Positions 52,371-60,164 are shown, counted from the first letter of the stretch. The stretch is DNA of 64,000 nucleotides from CAYUPI01 sp964446585 (GCA_964446585.1 CAYUPI010000032.1:1-64000), one strand, 5' to 3'. A program made the numbers and translations. The notes: generated by a model from the letters alone, not told the origin.

Positions 52371-54263
52371 CTACAGCTTGAGAGGCCGTTTCAGCTTGAC
52401 CAGCATGCGGAAACTAAACACTCCGGGCGGCTCGTCAGTCGAGATGCCCGCGGCGAAATCGGTTTCCTCGTCAAACATCGGATCGCCCCGCAGCTCAGAG
52501 CGGACGGCGAAGGCCAATTCACTGTTGGCCGAGGGCGAGACGGAGGTCAAACTCACCGCCTTGAAGGTGATATCAATGGTGGCCAGTTCATTCGTATCGC
52601 CCTTCTTCCTCGGTGAGACCGCCGTGGCGTCCGCGGCCGGGGCTTCCGGTGGCGGCGCCTCGGGCGCGGGCGGTCTCTTGTCCAATCCATAGCGCGCGCG
52701 GAATCTCGCCATTTCGGCGCTGACCGCGCCGCCGCCTGGCTGACCTGCCGGCGAAGCCGCATTCGGGTCGAAGGCAGGAGCTTCTCCTTCGGCGCCTTCG
52801 GGCGTCGTGATCATTCGCTCGATCCAGACGCCTGCATCAGTGCGGAACTTGCTCTTTGCCCCCGTCTCGACCCGAGTCAAAACGTTGCGCAATTCCGTCA
52901 GCACATCCGCCCAATAATACTGGGCGTTGATCCAGTCCACCACCTGATCGACGTCCTTCTGAGTCTTTTTGAGGTTGTTAAAGGCAGTCTTGAACAGTTC
53001 GGCGCGGGTCTCGTCTGGTCGCACCTCCTCAACGGTTTTGTCCAACTCCTTGCGCCGTACGTCAGCCAACTGGGCGAAAATGAAACCCATCGCCGCGACG
53101 ACGGCCACCAGGCTGAAAACCGTGGCGATGAAGTATGGTTTCTTTTGGTTGAAGGCCTGCCATTTGAGCGTGCTCTCCGGCATCAGATTGAGCTCAACCG
53201 GGCAGTGCGCCAGGTTCCGCAGACCCAATCCGATGACTTCGCCCATCGAATGGGCCACGCGCGCGAGATCCTCCAGATTGATGGCGGGATCGATTTGGAC
53301 GTTGCGCAGCGGGTTGAAAAACTCGACGGGCACATTGAGTTTCTCGGCGAAGAACTGCGCCGTGTACGGCATGATCGAAGCGCCACCCGACAAGAACAGG
53401 CGTTGCGGGGCGGAGCCGCCCTGCTGGCCGCGGTAAAACTGCATCGTCTGGTTGACCTGAATATGGAGGCGCGTCATGAACTGGCGCGCAATCTTCGAGA
53501 TCGCCGCCTGGTGCGGATTCTCCGGCTCCTCGTAAGCGCCACCGAGGCTCACAAATCCCTCCTCGATCTTCAGCTTCTCGGCCGCGTCATACTTCAGCTT
53601 GGATTCATTGGCGAAATCCTGCGTGATCGAATTCGCGCCCAGGTTGATGCTGCGCGAGAAGACTTTGCCTTTCTCGAAAAAGAGCAGGTTGCTGGTCTTG
53701 GCGCCTATGTCGAGCAGAGCCGTGCAGTCATCCAGATCGCCGTAATTGTAGCGGAAAGCATTGCACAAGGCGGCCGGCGAAACATCTGCTACCTGGAGGG
53801 ACAGCCCGGCGGATTCGGTGACACGGAAAAGGCCCTCAACGATATCCGCCTTGATGGCTACGAGGAGCACCTCCAATTCGCCTCCTGGGGTCGAGCCCAG
53901 GATTTGGTAATCCCATACGACTTCAGCCAGCGGGAAAGGGACGTTTTGTTGGGCTTCGTACTGGATGATCTGCGTGACTTTGCCCGCGTCCACTGGCGGC
54001 AATTTGACGAATTTTGAGAAGACATGGAATCCCGGCGCGCAGACATTGACGTGCTTGGATCTGACGCCTTTTTCGGCCAACATTCCCTGCAAGGCCTTGA
54101 GGATCGTGGCTTCACGCGTGGTTTCCTGTGCGCCTTCGGCCCCCAATGATTTGATGCCAAACTGTTTCAGGCGCAGGCCGCCTGCCTCGTTGACTTCAAA
54201 CTCGGCCAGCTTGAGACTCCCCGCCCCAAAATCCACTGCCAGAAATGACTTCGTATTCAGCAT
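52371..54263 (-). CDS. pilM: PilM/Amuc_1101-like actin-fold pilus assembly protein, fused to a PilN-like part
   Basis: 630 residues. The N-terminal actin-like domain shows SFLAVDFGAGSLKLAEFE, the PilM signature EAQQNVPFPLAEVVWDY, then ALLDIGAKTSNLLFF and LFLSGGASIMPYTAQFFAE. From about residue 385 there is a TM helix (FIATVFSLVAVVAAMGFIF) and a periplasmic PilN-like part (LDKTVEEVRPDETRAE; FNNLKKTQKDVDQVVDWIN), so it is a PilM-PilN fusion. The C-terminal linker contains MARFRARYGLDKRPP, which recurs in the Amuc_1100-like protein. It is the first gene of the pilus run and 1 bp from the Amuc_1100-like gene. The upstream 400 bp carry a palindromic element. Confidence 0.9.
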   Translation of the reverse strand: MLNTKSFLAVDFGAGSLKLAEFEVNEAGGLRLKQFGIKSLGAEGAQETTREATILKALQGMLAEKGVRSKHVNVCAPGFHVFSKFVKLPPVDAGKVTQIIQYEAQQNVPFPLAEVVWDYQILGSTPGGELEVLLVAIKADIVEGLFRVTESAGLSLQVADVSPAALCNAFRYNYGDLDDCTALLDIGAKTSNLLFFEKGKVFSRSINLGANSITQDFANESKLKYDAAEKLKIEEGFVSLGGAYEEPENPHQAAISKIARQFMTRLHIQVNQTMQFYRGQQGGSAPQRLFLSGGASIMPYTAQFFAEKLNVPVEFFNPLRNVQIDPAINLEDLARVAHSMGEVIGLGLRNLAHCPVELNLMPESTLKWQAFNQKKPYFIATVFSLVAVVAAMGFIFAQLADVRRKELDKTVEEVRPDETRAELFKTAFNNLKKTQKDVDQVVDWINAQYYWADVLTELRNVLTRVETGAKSKFRTDAGVWIERMITTPEGAEGEAPAFDPNAASPAGQPGGGAVSAEMARFRARYGLDKRPPAPEAPPPEAPAADATAVSPRKKGDTNELATIDITFKAVSLTSVSPSANSELAFAVRSELRGDPMFDEETDFAAGISTDEPPGVFSFRMLVKLKRPLKL

Positions 54264-54478
54264 TTACTCTCTTGGCACAGCCAGGAATGTTTCCGCCCGA
54301 ATGCGGGTCCAGCATTGGCGTAGTACATCGTCGTTAATGGAATTCCTCCAACCCGTCAAATAAAAAACTGAAAAAGGTACGAAACGAGACCTCCTGACTG
54401 AAGAAAAAACAAGGTCTTGTCACCAGCGATCCGGAGTCCATTCAAATGCAGGAACCCGCTGGCGCTCGAGTTTTGAAC

Positions 54479-54589
54479 GGAGTGCTCCCGTCCTCGGGCG
54501 CAGCGACGAACGCTACCTCGAGAGCCCTGGATCGCTCGGCGCGGAACGGAGTATGCTGAGTTTGCTGCGCCCGAGAACAGCCGCGCTCC
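54479..54589. repeat. Palindromic element related to 33834-33944
   Basis: Arms 54479-54504 and 54564-54589 pair at about 19 of 26 positions around CTCGGGCGCAGC / GCTGCGCCCGAG. The core is shared with the element at 33834-33944, and the right arm end (GGAGCGCGGCTGT in reverse) is shared with copy A at 45782-45906. It lies in the divergent gap between pilM and the histidine-box protein. Confidence 0.75.
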
Positions 54590-54666
54590 GCCACGAAAGA
54601 CTGAGGCCTCACATTTCCCGGGAGCTTTGGCTTGCGCAGACCGCCCGCTTCGGAGCATGGTGAGTC

Positions 54667-54921
54667 ATGGGCCTGCCCAGCCAACCAGTCACTCTAAGCA
54701 TCGAGCAGATCGCTGATCTCAACCGCAAACTCTCGACCATGCGCCACGACATTAACAACACCCTGTCGCTCGTCACCGCGGCGGTGGAGTTGCTCCGTCA
54801 GAAACCGCAGATGACCGAGCGCATGCTGACGGCTCTGCTGGAGCAGCCGCCCAAGATTACTGCCTCTCTCACCCGGTTCTCCGCCGAGTTGGAGCGCGCG
54901 GTCGGCGTCACCCGCGATTAG
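54667..54921 (+). CDS. Small protein with a histidine-kinase-like H box
   Basis: 84 residues, all predicted helical. The central MRHDINNTLSLVTAAVELLR resembles the H box of sensor kinases (H-D-x-N-N-x-L), followed by a second helix, MLTALLEQPPKITASLTRFS. There is no ATPase domain, TM segment or receiver domain. It looks like a stand-alone dimerisation/phosphotransfer (DHp) module. It is 97 bp upstream of an ECF sigma factor gene, separated by a heptad array. Whether it is phosphorylated is unknown. Confidence 0.65.
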   Translation: MGLPSQPVTLSIEQIADLNRKLSTMRHDINNTLSLVTAAVELLRQKPQMTERMLTALLEQPPKITASLTRFSAELERAVGVTRD

Positions 54922-54957
54922 CTCCTGCGCCCTGGACCCGAACTGGGTGTTGGGGAC

Positions 54958-54999
54958 CTGGGATTTTTGGGATTTGGAGTTTGGGTTTCGGGATTTCCA
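54958..54999. repeat. Heptanucleotide array before the ECF sigma factor gene
   Basis: Units TTGGGAT, TTGGAGT, TTGGGTT, TCGGGAT (54968-54995) end 19 bp before the sigma factor ATG. In-frame reading upstream of that ATG would encode only repeat-type residues. Confidence 0.75.
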
Positions 55000-55017
55000 T
55001 CTGACATACTCCGCGCG

Positions 55018-55593
55018 ATGGACCCAAACGAAGCGGAGCTGATTGCTGCGGTGCTGCAAGGCGACACCGCCAGCTTCGAGCCTTTGGTCGAGAGATATTC
55101 TCCGCGCGTCTTCGCCACGGCCCGACGCTATGCACGGCGCGAGAGCGAGGTCGAGGACATCGTCCAGGAAGTCTGGCTCAAGGCCTTTCAGAAGCTCGGC
55201 AGCTTTCGCGCCGAGGCCCCGTTCGAGCATTGGCTGATGCGCCTGGCCGTGAGGACTTGCTATGACTTTCTCCGGGCTCACCAGCGAAATCGCGAATCCG
55301 CTTTTTCAGAACTGACCGAACCGGAAAATGACTGGCTGGAGCGGTTTGTGCAGGAGCCGGACGCGGCCGCCGCCGACACCGAGGCAGCCCGGGCGTTGAT
55401 CGAGCGCCTGCTGGCGCAGCTCTCGCCCCCGGCACGGCTGATTATCACGCTGCTGGAAATCGAAGACCGCTCGGTGAAAGAAATCTCGAAGCTGACCGGC
55501 TGGTCGGTGCCGCTGGTCAAAGTGCGCGCGTTTCGCGCCCGGGCCGAGATGCGAAAGCTGCTGGCCAGAGTAGCGAAGGAGAAGTATCTTTGA
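55018..55593 (+). CDS. ECF-type RNA polymerase sigma factor
   Basis: 191 residues from the ATG at 55018 (MDPNEAELIAAVLQGD), the typical ECF start; a longer frame would include the heptad array. Region 2 is SFEPLVERYSPRVFATARRY...VEDIVQEVWLKAFQKL with FEHWLMRLAVRTCYDFLR. Region 4 is LSPPARLIITLLEIEDRSV and EISKLTGWSVPLVKVRAFRA, a helix-turn-helix. The linker between is acidic. The next two genes encode a one-TM protein and a CpxP/Spy-like protein, a layout seen with envelope-stress sigma factors. Confidence 0.93.
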   Translation: MDPNEAELIAAVLQGDTASFEPLVERYSPRVFATARRYARRESEVEDIVQEVWLKAFQKLGSFRAEAPFEHWLMRLAVRTCYDFLRAHQRNRESAFSELTEPENDWLERFVQEPDAAAADTEAARALIERLLAQLSPPARLIITLLEIEDRSVKEISKLTGWSVPLVKVRAFRARAEMRKLLARVAKEKYL

Positions 55594-55596
55594 ACA

Positions 55597-55690
55597 AACC
55601 CGAAATCCGAATCCCGAAGGCCGAAAGAAATCCAAAACCCGAACAGCACTTTCTGGTTTTTTCGGCCAACAGATTTCGGATTTCGTCATT
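55597..55690. repeat. Heptanucleotide-type palindrome between the sigma factor and the one-TM protein genes
   Basis: ACCCGAAATCC / GAATCCCGAAGG units (55597-55645) face GATTTCGGATTTCG units (55671-55690). Both sides also share CGGCC-containing cores (GGCCGAAA and TTTTTCGGCC). The units are about 7 bp and degenerate. It starts directly after the sigma factor stop codon. Confidence 0.65.
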
Positions 55691-55795
55691 CGCCAGCCGT
55701 GCCGAAGCCTCCGCGCGAAGGCAGGTTATTCGTCATTGGTCATTAATTCCCGTAACCCTCCTGGCTCCTCAAACGTCTGAAACAAGGCGGGCTTT

Positions 55796-56110
55796 ATGAA
55801 TCTCGCCGATTTGGAACAAAAACTCCTCGCTGCGGCGCGCTCTCGCCCTGTCAGCGAGGCAATGCCGTACGCATTTGCGCAGCGTATTATGGCCCAGTTG
55901 AAAGCACGGCCGGCGCTGGATGCCTGCTCGTTGTGGGCGCGGGCACTTTGGCGTGCCGCGGGGCCGTGCATCGGCATCATGTTGCTGCTGGCCACATGGT
56001 CTTTCTTTGCGCCGGCCGGCAGTGCGCCCGCTACGGATTTGTCCCAGGAATTTGAAAACACCCTCCTGGCCGTTGTGGACCAGGAGCAGCCCGCCGACTC
56101 GGCCTGGTGA
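55796..56110 (+). CDS. Small one-TM protein, candidate anti-sigma factor
   Basis: 104 residues. A cytoplasmic N-terminal half (LADLEQKLLAAARSRPVSEAM, FAQRIMAQLKARP) is followed by one TM helix (about residues 58-75, GIMLLLATWSFFAPAG) and a short acidic outside tail. There is no zinc-binding anti-sigma motif (H-x3-C-x2-C). Its place 202 bp after the ECF sigma gene, and a 4-bp overlap with the next gene, make an anti-sigma or accessory role plausible but unproven. Confidence 0.65.
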   Translation: MNLADLEQKLLAAARSRPVSEAMPYAFAQRIMAQLKARPALDACSLWARALWRAAGPCIGIMLLLATWSFFAPAGSAPATDLSQEFENTLLAVVDQEQPADSAW

Positions 56111-56568
56111 ACACCTGGAAGGTCATTTTAGCCACCGTGGTGATTTTCGGCGCCGGCGTGGTGACGGGCGCGCTGGTGGCGCGGCATTCGGAGCGCGGCC
56201 AGGCTCCAGCCCACTTACGCAACGCGGTTGCGCCTCGGATTTCGCCCTCTCTCTCAGCCGGCGGTTTGCGGCTTGAATTCCTCCGTCGCGCAGAGCGCGA
56301 GTTGCGCCTGAATCCGGAACAACGCGAGCGCATCGACAAAATCATCCAGGCGAGCCAGGAGCGCACACGCAAACTTATGGAACCGGTGGCGCCCGATTTG
56401 CGCGCCGAATTGGAGCGAACGAAGGATGAATTCCTCGAAGTGCTCACGCCGGAGCAGCGGACTCGCTTTGAGGAGTTGATGAAAAAGCAGCAGCAACGAC
56501 CGCATGAGCCGCGGCATTTCCCGACCGCGCGCGGGACCTCGCCGCCGCCAGCAAGTCTCCGGCAATAG
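56107..56568 (+). CDS. CpxP/Spy-like (LTXXQ) periplasmic or membrane-tethered protein
   Basis: 153 residues from a GTG at 56107 that overlaps the previous stop (GTGA). One N-terminal TM/signal helix (VILATVVIFGAGVVTGALV) is followed by a helical-hairpin part: RRAERELRLNPEQRERIDKI, IIQASQERTRKLM, then FLEVLTPEQRTRFEELMKK. The two L-x-P-E-Q-R repeats match the LTXXQ family (Spy, CpxP, CnrX/ZraP-like), which bind unfolded proteins or metals. It is the last gene of the sigma factor run. Together the genes look like an envelope-stress unit. Confidence 0.85.
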   Translation: MNTWKVILATVVIFGAGVVTGALVARHSERGQAPAHLRNAVAPRISPSLSAGGLRLEFLRRAERELRLNPEQRERIDKIIQASQERTRKLMEPVAPDLRAELERTKDEFLEVLTPEQRTRFEELMKKQQQRPHEPRHFPTARGTSPPPASLRQ

Positions 56569-56571
56569 TGG

Positions 56572-56666
56572 GCGTAAAACGTAAAACGTAAGGAGTCACG
56601 AAGGTAGTCTTCTCTTCTTACGTTTTACGTTCACGCATCACGTTTCACGCATCACGTTTCACGTTC
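56572..56666. repeat. Heptanucleotide palindrome between convergent genes, overlapping the copA stop
   Basis: GCGTAAA, ACGTAAA, ACGTAAG (56572-56592) face TACGTTT, CACGCAT, CACGTTT, CACGCAT, CACGTTT units (56618-56666). The copA stop codon (56645-56647) and its last codons (NVKRDA) lie inside the right-hand array. The two sides can pair. Confidence 0.9.
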
Positions 56667-59029
56667 CAACTCCTCAACCGCAGCGCGTTTCCAATCACCA
56701 CCATGTCCGACAGACCCATCGCCGCCGCGCACAGAACTGGACTCAAAAACCCCAAAGCCGCCAGTGGCACGCTGACGGCATTATAAAAAAATGCCCAGAA
56801 AAGGTTTTGTTTGATGGTGCGCAAAGTCGCTCGCGCCAGCCCAAGACTTTCCGGTACTGTCTCGATTTCCGAGTTGAGAAGGATGATGTCCGCCGCTTCG
56901 CGGGCAATATCGCTGGCGCGACTGACCGCAATCCCCAGATCGGCCTGCTCAAGTGCCGGCGCGTCATTGATGCCGTCGCCGACAAAGGCAACACGTTCGC
57001 CCTGCTGCTGCAGCCTGCTGACCAAAGCCGCTTTTTGCTCTGGGCGCACTTCGGCAAAAACATTTTGTTCCGGAATCTCAGCCAGGCGGGCAACCGATCG
57101 GGCTGTCTGTAAATTGTCGCCGGTAACAAGGTAGATTTTCAATCCTTGCCGCCTAAGGTTCCTCACCACTTCTTGCGCTCCGCTTTTGACAGGATCACTG
57201 ATTGTAATCAAACCACAAAGCCGCCCCTCGATAGCCAATCCCAGGATTGTGACGCCTGACGCTGACCGTCCGCTGGTGAACTGCTCCCCCGGGTTAACCG
57301 CAACGCCCAGCTCCTTCAGCCACCGCAATGAACCGAGGCGCACGACAGAGTCCCGGCGGCCGCTGGAGCCGCGTTCGAGCTCCCGGAGGTACTCTTGTGC
57401 AATGATTCCCTGGACCCCCGAGCCTCGAACTTCTTCCCAATTGGTCACGGGGATCGTTTCCTGGGCCCGCCTTGCCACGGCCTGGCTCAGCGGATGACTT
57501 GAATGCCGCGCCAGCGCCGCGGCGATGCGCAAGACATCGGGGGTCGCGGAGGATATGGTTTCGGAGTCGGTTTTATTTTCCGAATTCGGGGTTGTGGATT
57601 TCGCTTGGCCGTGCGGCGGTTCCCAGGCCTGGGCGACTGCCGGGTTGCCCGTGGTGAGAGTGCCGGTCTTGTCAAACAGCACGGCGGTGATGTTGCCAGC
57701 TTTTTCCAGAGATACTCCATCACGAATCAAGATGCCGCGCTGTGCCGCCGCATTGGTTCCCGCCATGATCGCGGCGGGCGTGGCCAGGCCCATGGCACAT
57801 GGGCAAGCAATAATGAGGACACCCGCGGCAATGATGAAACCGGCTGCCAGTGAGGTTTCCGGTGCGTGGGCCGTCCAAAGAAATTGGGCCAACCAGCCAT
57901 GAACTTGCCCAGCCGACTGAGGCGACAATCCCCACCACAGGCCGGCCGCCACCGCGACGGCCACCACCAGTGGAACAAACACTGCGCTAACGCGGTCTCC
58001 CAGCCGTTGGATGTTCGCTCGGCTGTTTTGCGCGCGCTGGACCGCGGCAATGATCTGCGCTAACGCCGTCTCCTCTCCGATGGCCATTACACGCATCATC
58101 AGTATGCCATTGAGATTCGCAGTCCCGGCGTACAGTGGGCTTCCTGTCTTCTTATCCGCCGGCACTGATTCTCCCGTGAGCATCGATTCGTCCACTGCTG
58201 ACTCGCCCTCCGCCACCTCGCCATCCGTCGGCACGTGGTCGCCGGGACGTACTACCACGAAATCCCCGGCCCGCAGCTCCGCCACCGGCACCTCGGTCTC
58301 AGTCGCGTCGGCGTTGCGCCGCCGGGCCCGCGGAGGAGCCAGCTCGAGCAATTGACGCAACGCACCCGATGCTCGCGCGCTAACGCGCGACTCAAGCCAG
58401 TGGCCGAGGCTGATTACCGTGATAATGGCGGCGGCCTCCATGAAGTAGAGATGGCCGCCACGGCCGCTCAGCAATGCCCACAGGCTATAACCGAAGGCAG
58501 TGCTGGAACCCAGCGCTACCAACGCGTCCATGTTGGCGCTTCCTGCTTTGAGCTGTTTCCACGCGCCCTGATAAAACGGGGCGCCGCCCAGCACCTGCAC
58601 AACGGCCGCCACGGCAAAGGAAAACCACTGGAAGCCGCGAGCCGTTCCCAGTCGGAAGACCCATTCGCCGAGCATCAACGGGGCCGTGGCGAGCACGCCA
58701 ATCCACAAGTTAAGCTGCCACCCGGCCAATTTGCCCTCGGCGTGAACGTTCGCCTGGGCCTCGATTATTTTTGCGCCATAACCAGCCGCTTCGATCGCGT
58801 GAAGCACGCGCGCCACATCGTGCTCCGCGCCCGCCTCCCAGTGAACCGACGCTGTGCGGGTATCGAGCGCCACCAGGGCGCTGCGCACGCCCGGTACGCT
58901 CTGAATCGCCTCAGTCACGTGCCGCGCGCAGTTGCCACAGGTCATCCCACTCACCGCAAGTTGCGTGAGATGCGGCGCGCTCGCGGGCGCTCCGGGCTTC
59001 AGCTCTATGGTCTGTTCAGCCATCATCAC
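56645..59029 (-). CDS. copA: Cu(I)-exporting P1B-type ATPase
   Basis: 794 residues; ATG codons at 59029, 59026 and 59023 are all possible starts. An N-terminal heavy-metal domain has GMTCGNCARHV (C31, C34). Eight TM helices are expected. Key motifs: TGESVPADKKTGSPLYAGT (actuator), CPCAMGLATPAAIM (the metal-binding CPC helix), DKTGTLTTGNPAVAQ (phosphorylated Asp), SHPLSQAVARRA (the HP motif) and GDGINDAPALEQADLGIAV. The CPC helix and the single N-terminal CxxC fit copper export. It is 10 bp behind ppx and probably co-transcribed. It may protect the cytoplasm, or supply copper to the three exported tyrosinases; the latter is inferred. Confidence 0.95.
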   Translation of the reverse strand: MMMAEQTIELKPGAPASAPHLTQLAVSGMTCGNCARHVTEAIQSVPGVRSALVALDTRTASVHWEAGAEHDVARVLHAIEAAGYGAKIIEAQANVHAEGKLAGWQLNLWIGVLATAPLMLGEWVFRLGTARGFQWFSFAVAAVVQVLGGAPFYQGAWKQLKAGSANMDALVALGSSTAFGYSLWALLSGRGGHLYFMEAAAIITVISLGHWLESRVSARASGALRQLLELAPPRARRRNADATETEVPVAELRAGDFVVVRPGDHVPTDGEVAEGESAVDESMLTGESVPADKKTGSPLYAGTANLNGILMMRVMAIGEETALAQIIAAVQRAQNSRANIQRLGDRVSAVFVPLVVAVAVAAGLWWGLSPQSAGQVHGWLAQFLWTAHAPETSLAAGFIIAAGVLIIACPCAMGLATPAAIMAGTNAAAQRGILIRDGVSLEKAGNITAVLFDKTGTLTTGNPAVAQAWEPPHGQAKSTTPNSENKTDSETISSATPDVLRIAAALARHSSHPLSQAVARRAQETIPVTNWEEVRGSGVQGIIAQEYLRELERGSSGRRDSVVRLGSLRWLKELGVAVNPGEQFTSGRSASGVTILGLAIEGRLCGLITISDPVKSGAQEVVRNLRRQGLKIYLVTGDNLQTARSVARLAEIPEQNVFAEVRPEQKAALVSRLQQQGERVAFVGDGINDAPALEQADLGIAVSRASDIAREAADIILLNSEIETVPESLGLARATLRTIKQNLFWAFFYNAVSVPLAALGFLSPVLCAAAMGLSDMVVIGNALRLRSWNVKRDA

Positions 59030-59039
59030 TCAACAAAGT

Positions 59040-60047
59040 CTAACCATCTTCCATTACCGCCGCAAATCGCAGCCCGCGCGTGCTGACACGGAGTTCGGAA
59101 AAGTCCAACCGGGTCATTGCCGCCTCGTAAATAATCGCACCCGCCAAAATCACATCGGCGCGGTTTTTGGGCAGGCCAACGATCTGTTTGCGTTGCTCCA
59201 ACGACAGGCTCCAGAGATGCTCCAGGTGCCACCGCACGCGCGCCCGGCTCAGGCGCGTCGCCTCGATCCGCTCCCGGTCAAAATTTTCCATTGGGGCTTC
59301 CATGCGGGCGAGGATTGTTGCCGTGCCGCCGGTACCAACAAGTCGAAGAGCAGAACTCTGTCTCTGCGCAGCGTCCCCGTGAGCTTCGCGGTGAGCTAGA
59401 GATTCGCCGCTCGCTCGTTTCGGCAATTCCCGGAGCATCGCCGGGCGCAGACTTGGTTCCACTTCGCGTTCCAGGAAGTCCGCCACCCATTTGTGGCTGG
59501 CGGTAAATTCCCCGGTCCGCGGGGGATCGCTGTGGGGAATAGTTTCGATCAGGCGCACGCTGCCCAATGGAAAACTGGCGCGAAAATGCTTCTGTTCGCC
59601 CTGGCCGAGAATAAACTCCGTGCTACCCCCGCCGACATCCAACAGCAACAGTTGCTCTCGCGCCAGCGCCGGATCAGTCGTGACTCCCTGAAAGACCAAA
59701 TCGGCCTCCCGTTCGCCGGAAATAATTTCGACCGGCAAGCCTGCGGCGTGCTGGATTGCCGTAACAAGTTCCCCCCCATTGACAGCGTCACGAGCGGCGC
59801 TGGTGGCGATCACGCGAATCGAGCGAGCCTGGCGCGCGCGCGCCGCCGCTGCGAACTCAGCCACCGCGCTGGCTGTGTGCACCATCGCCGCCGGCTGCAG
59901 CCGATGGTTCTGATAGAAACCATGGCCCAATCGAGTTTGCTTGCTCGCCTCCCACACAGGCAGGACCTGATGACCCTGGACGTCGGCCACCAACAATTTA
60001 ATCGAGTTGGTGCCAACGTCGATCACCGCTCGCCGGTTCGCTTCCAT
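59040..60047 (-). CDS. ppx: Exopolyphosphatase / guanosine pentaphosphate phosphatase (Ppx/GppA)
   Basis: 335 residues, shorter than E. coli Ppx (about 510) and lacking the C-terminal HD-like domains, as in many Ppx/GppA proteins. The N-terminal phosphate-1 motif is AVIDVGTNSIKLLVADV; ATSAARDAVNG and ISGEREADLVFQGV follow; the phosphate-2 motif is LLLDVGGGSTEFILGQG; LVGTGGTATILARM is the adenosine-like motif. It removes phosphates from polyphosphate or hydrolyses pppGpp. It is divergent from ppk1, so synthesis and breakdown of polyP share an intergenic control region. Confidence 0.92.
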   Translation of the reverse strand: MEANRRAVIDVGTNSIKLLVADVQGHQVLPVWEASKQTRLGHGFYQNHRLQPAAMVHTASAVAEFAAAARARQARSIRVIATSAARDAVNGGELVTAIQHAAGLPVEIISGEREADLVFQGVTTDPALAREQLLLLDVGGGSTEFILGQGEQKHFRASFPLGSVRLIETIPHSDPPRTGEFTASHKWVADFLEREVEPSLRPAMLRELPKRASGESLAHREAHGDAAQRQSSALRLVGTGGTATILARMEAPMENFDRERIEATRLSRARVRWHLEHLWSLSLEQRKQIVGLPKNRADVILAGAIIYEAAMTRLDFSELRVSTRGLRFAAVMEDG

Positions 60048-60106
60048 GTGGCATGGAGAGTAGGCACGGAACCTTGTGCCGTCAAAGGCGGGTAGCTAAA
60101 GGCTGT

Positions 60107-60124
60107 TTGTCACTTCGTTGTCAC
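60107..60124 (+). promoter_or_regulatory. Pho-box-like direct repeat between ppx and ppk1
   Basis: Two perfect 7-bp direct repeats, TTGTCAC (60107-60113 and 60118-60124), are separated by 4 bp, giving the 11-bp period of a PhoB box (consensus CTGTCAT-N4-CTGTCAT). The unit differs from the consensus at the first and last positions. No matching -10 was fixed by eye. Confidence 0.5.
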
Positions 60125-60164
60125 TTTGCAAAATCAGCCAGCGCAAGCTAGGCTGATTGCTTTG

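Noticed and set aside
60126..60164. TTG at 60126 as the start of ppk1
   Set aside because: It lies directly after the Pho-box-like repeat and has no ribosome binding site; the GTG at 60165 leaves room for a promoter, although its own RBS is also weak.
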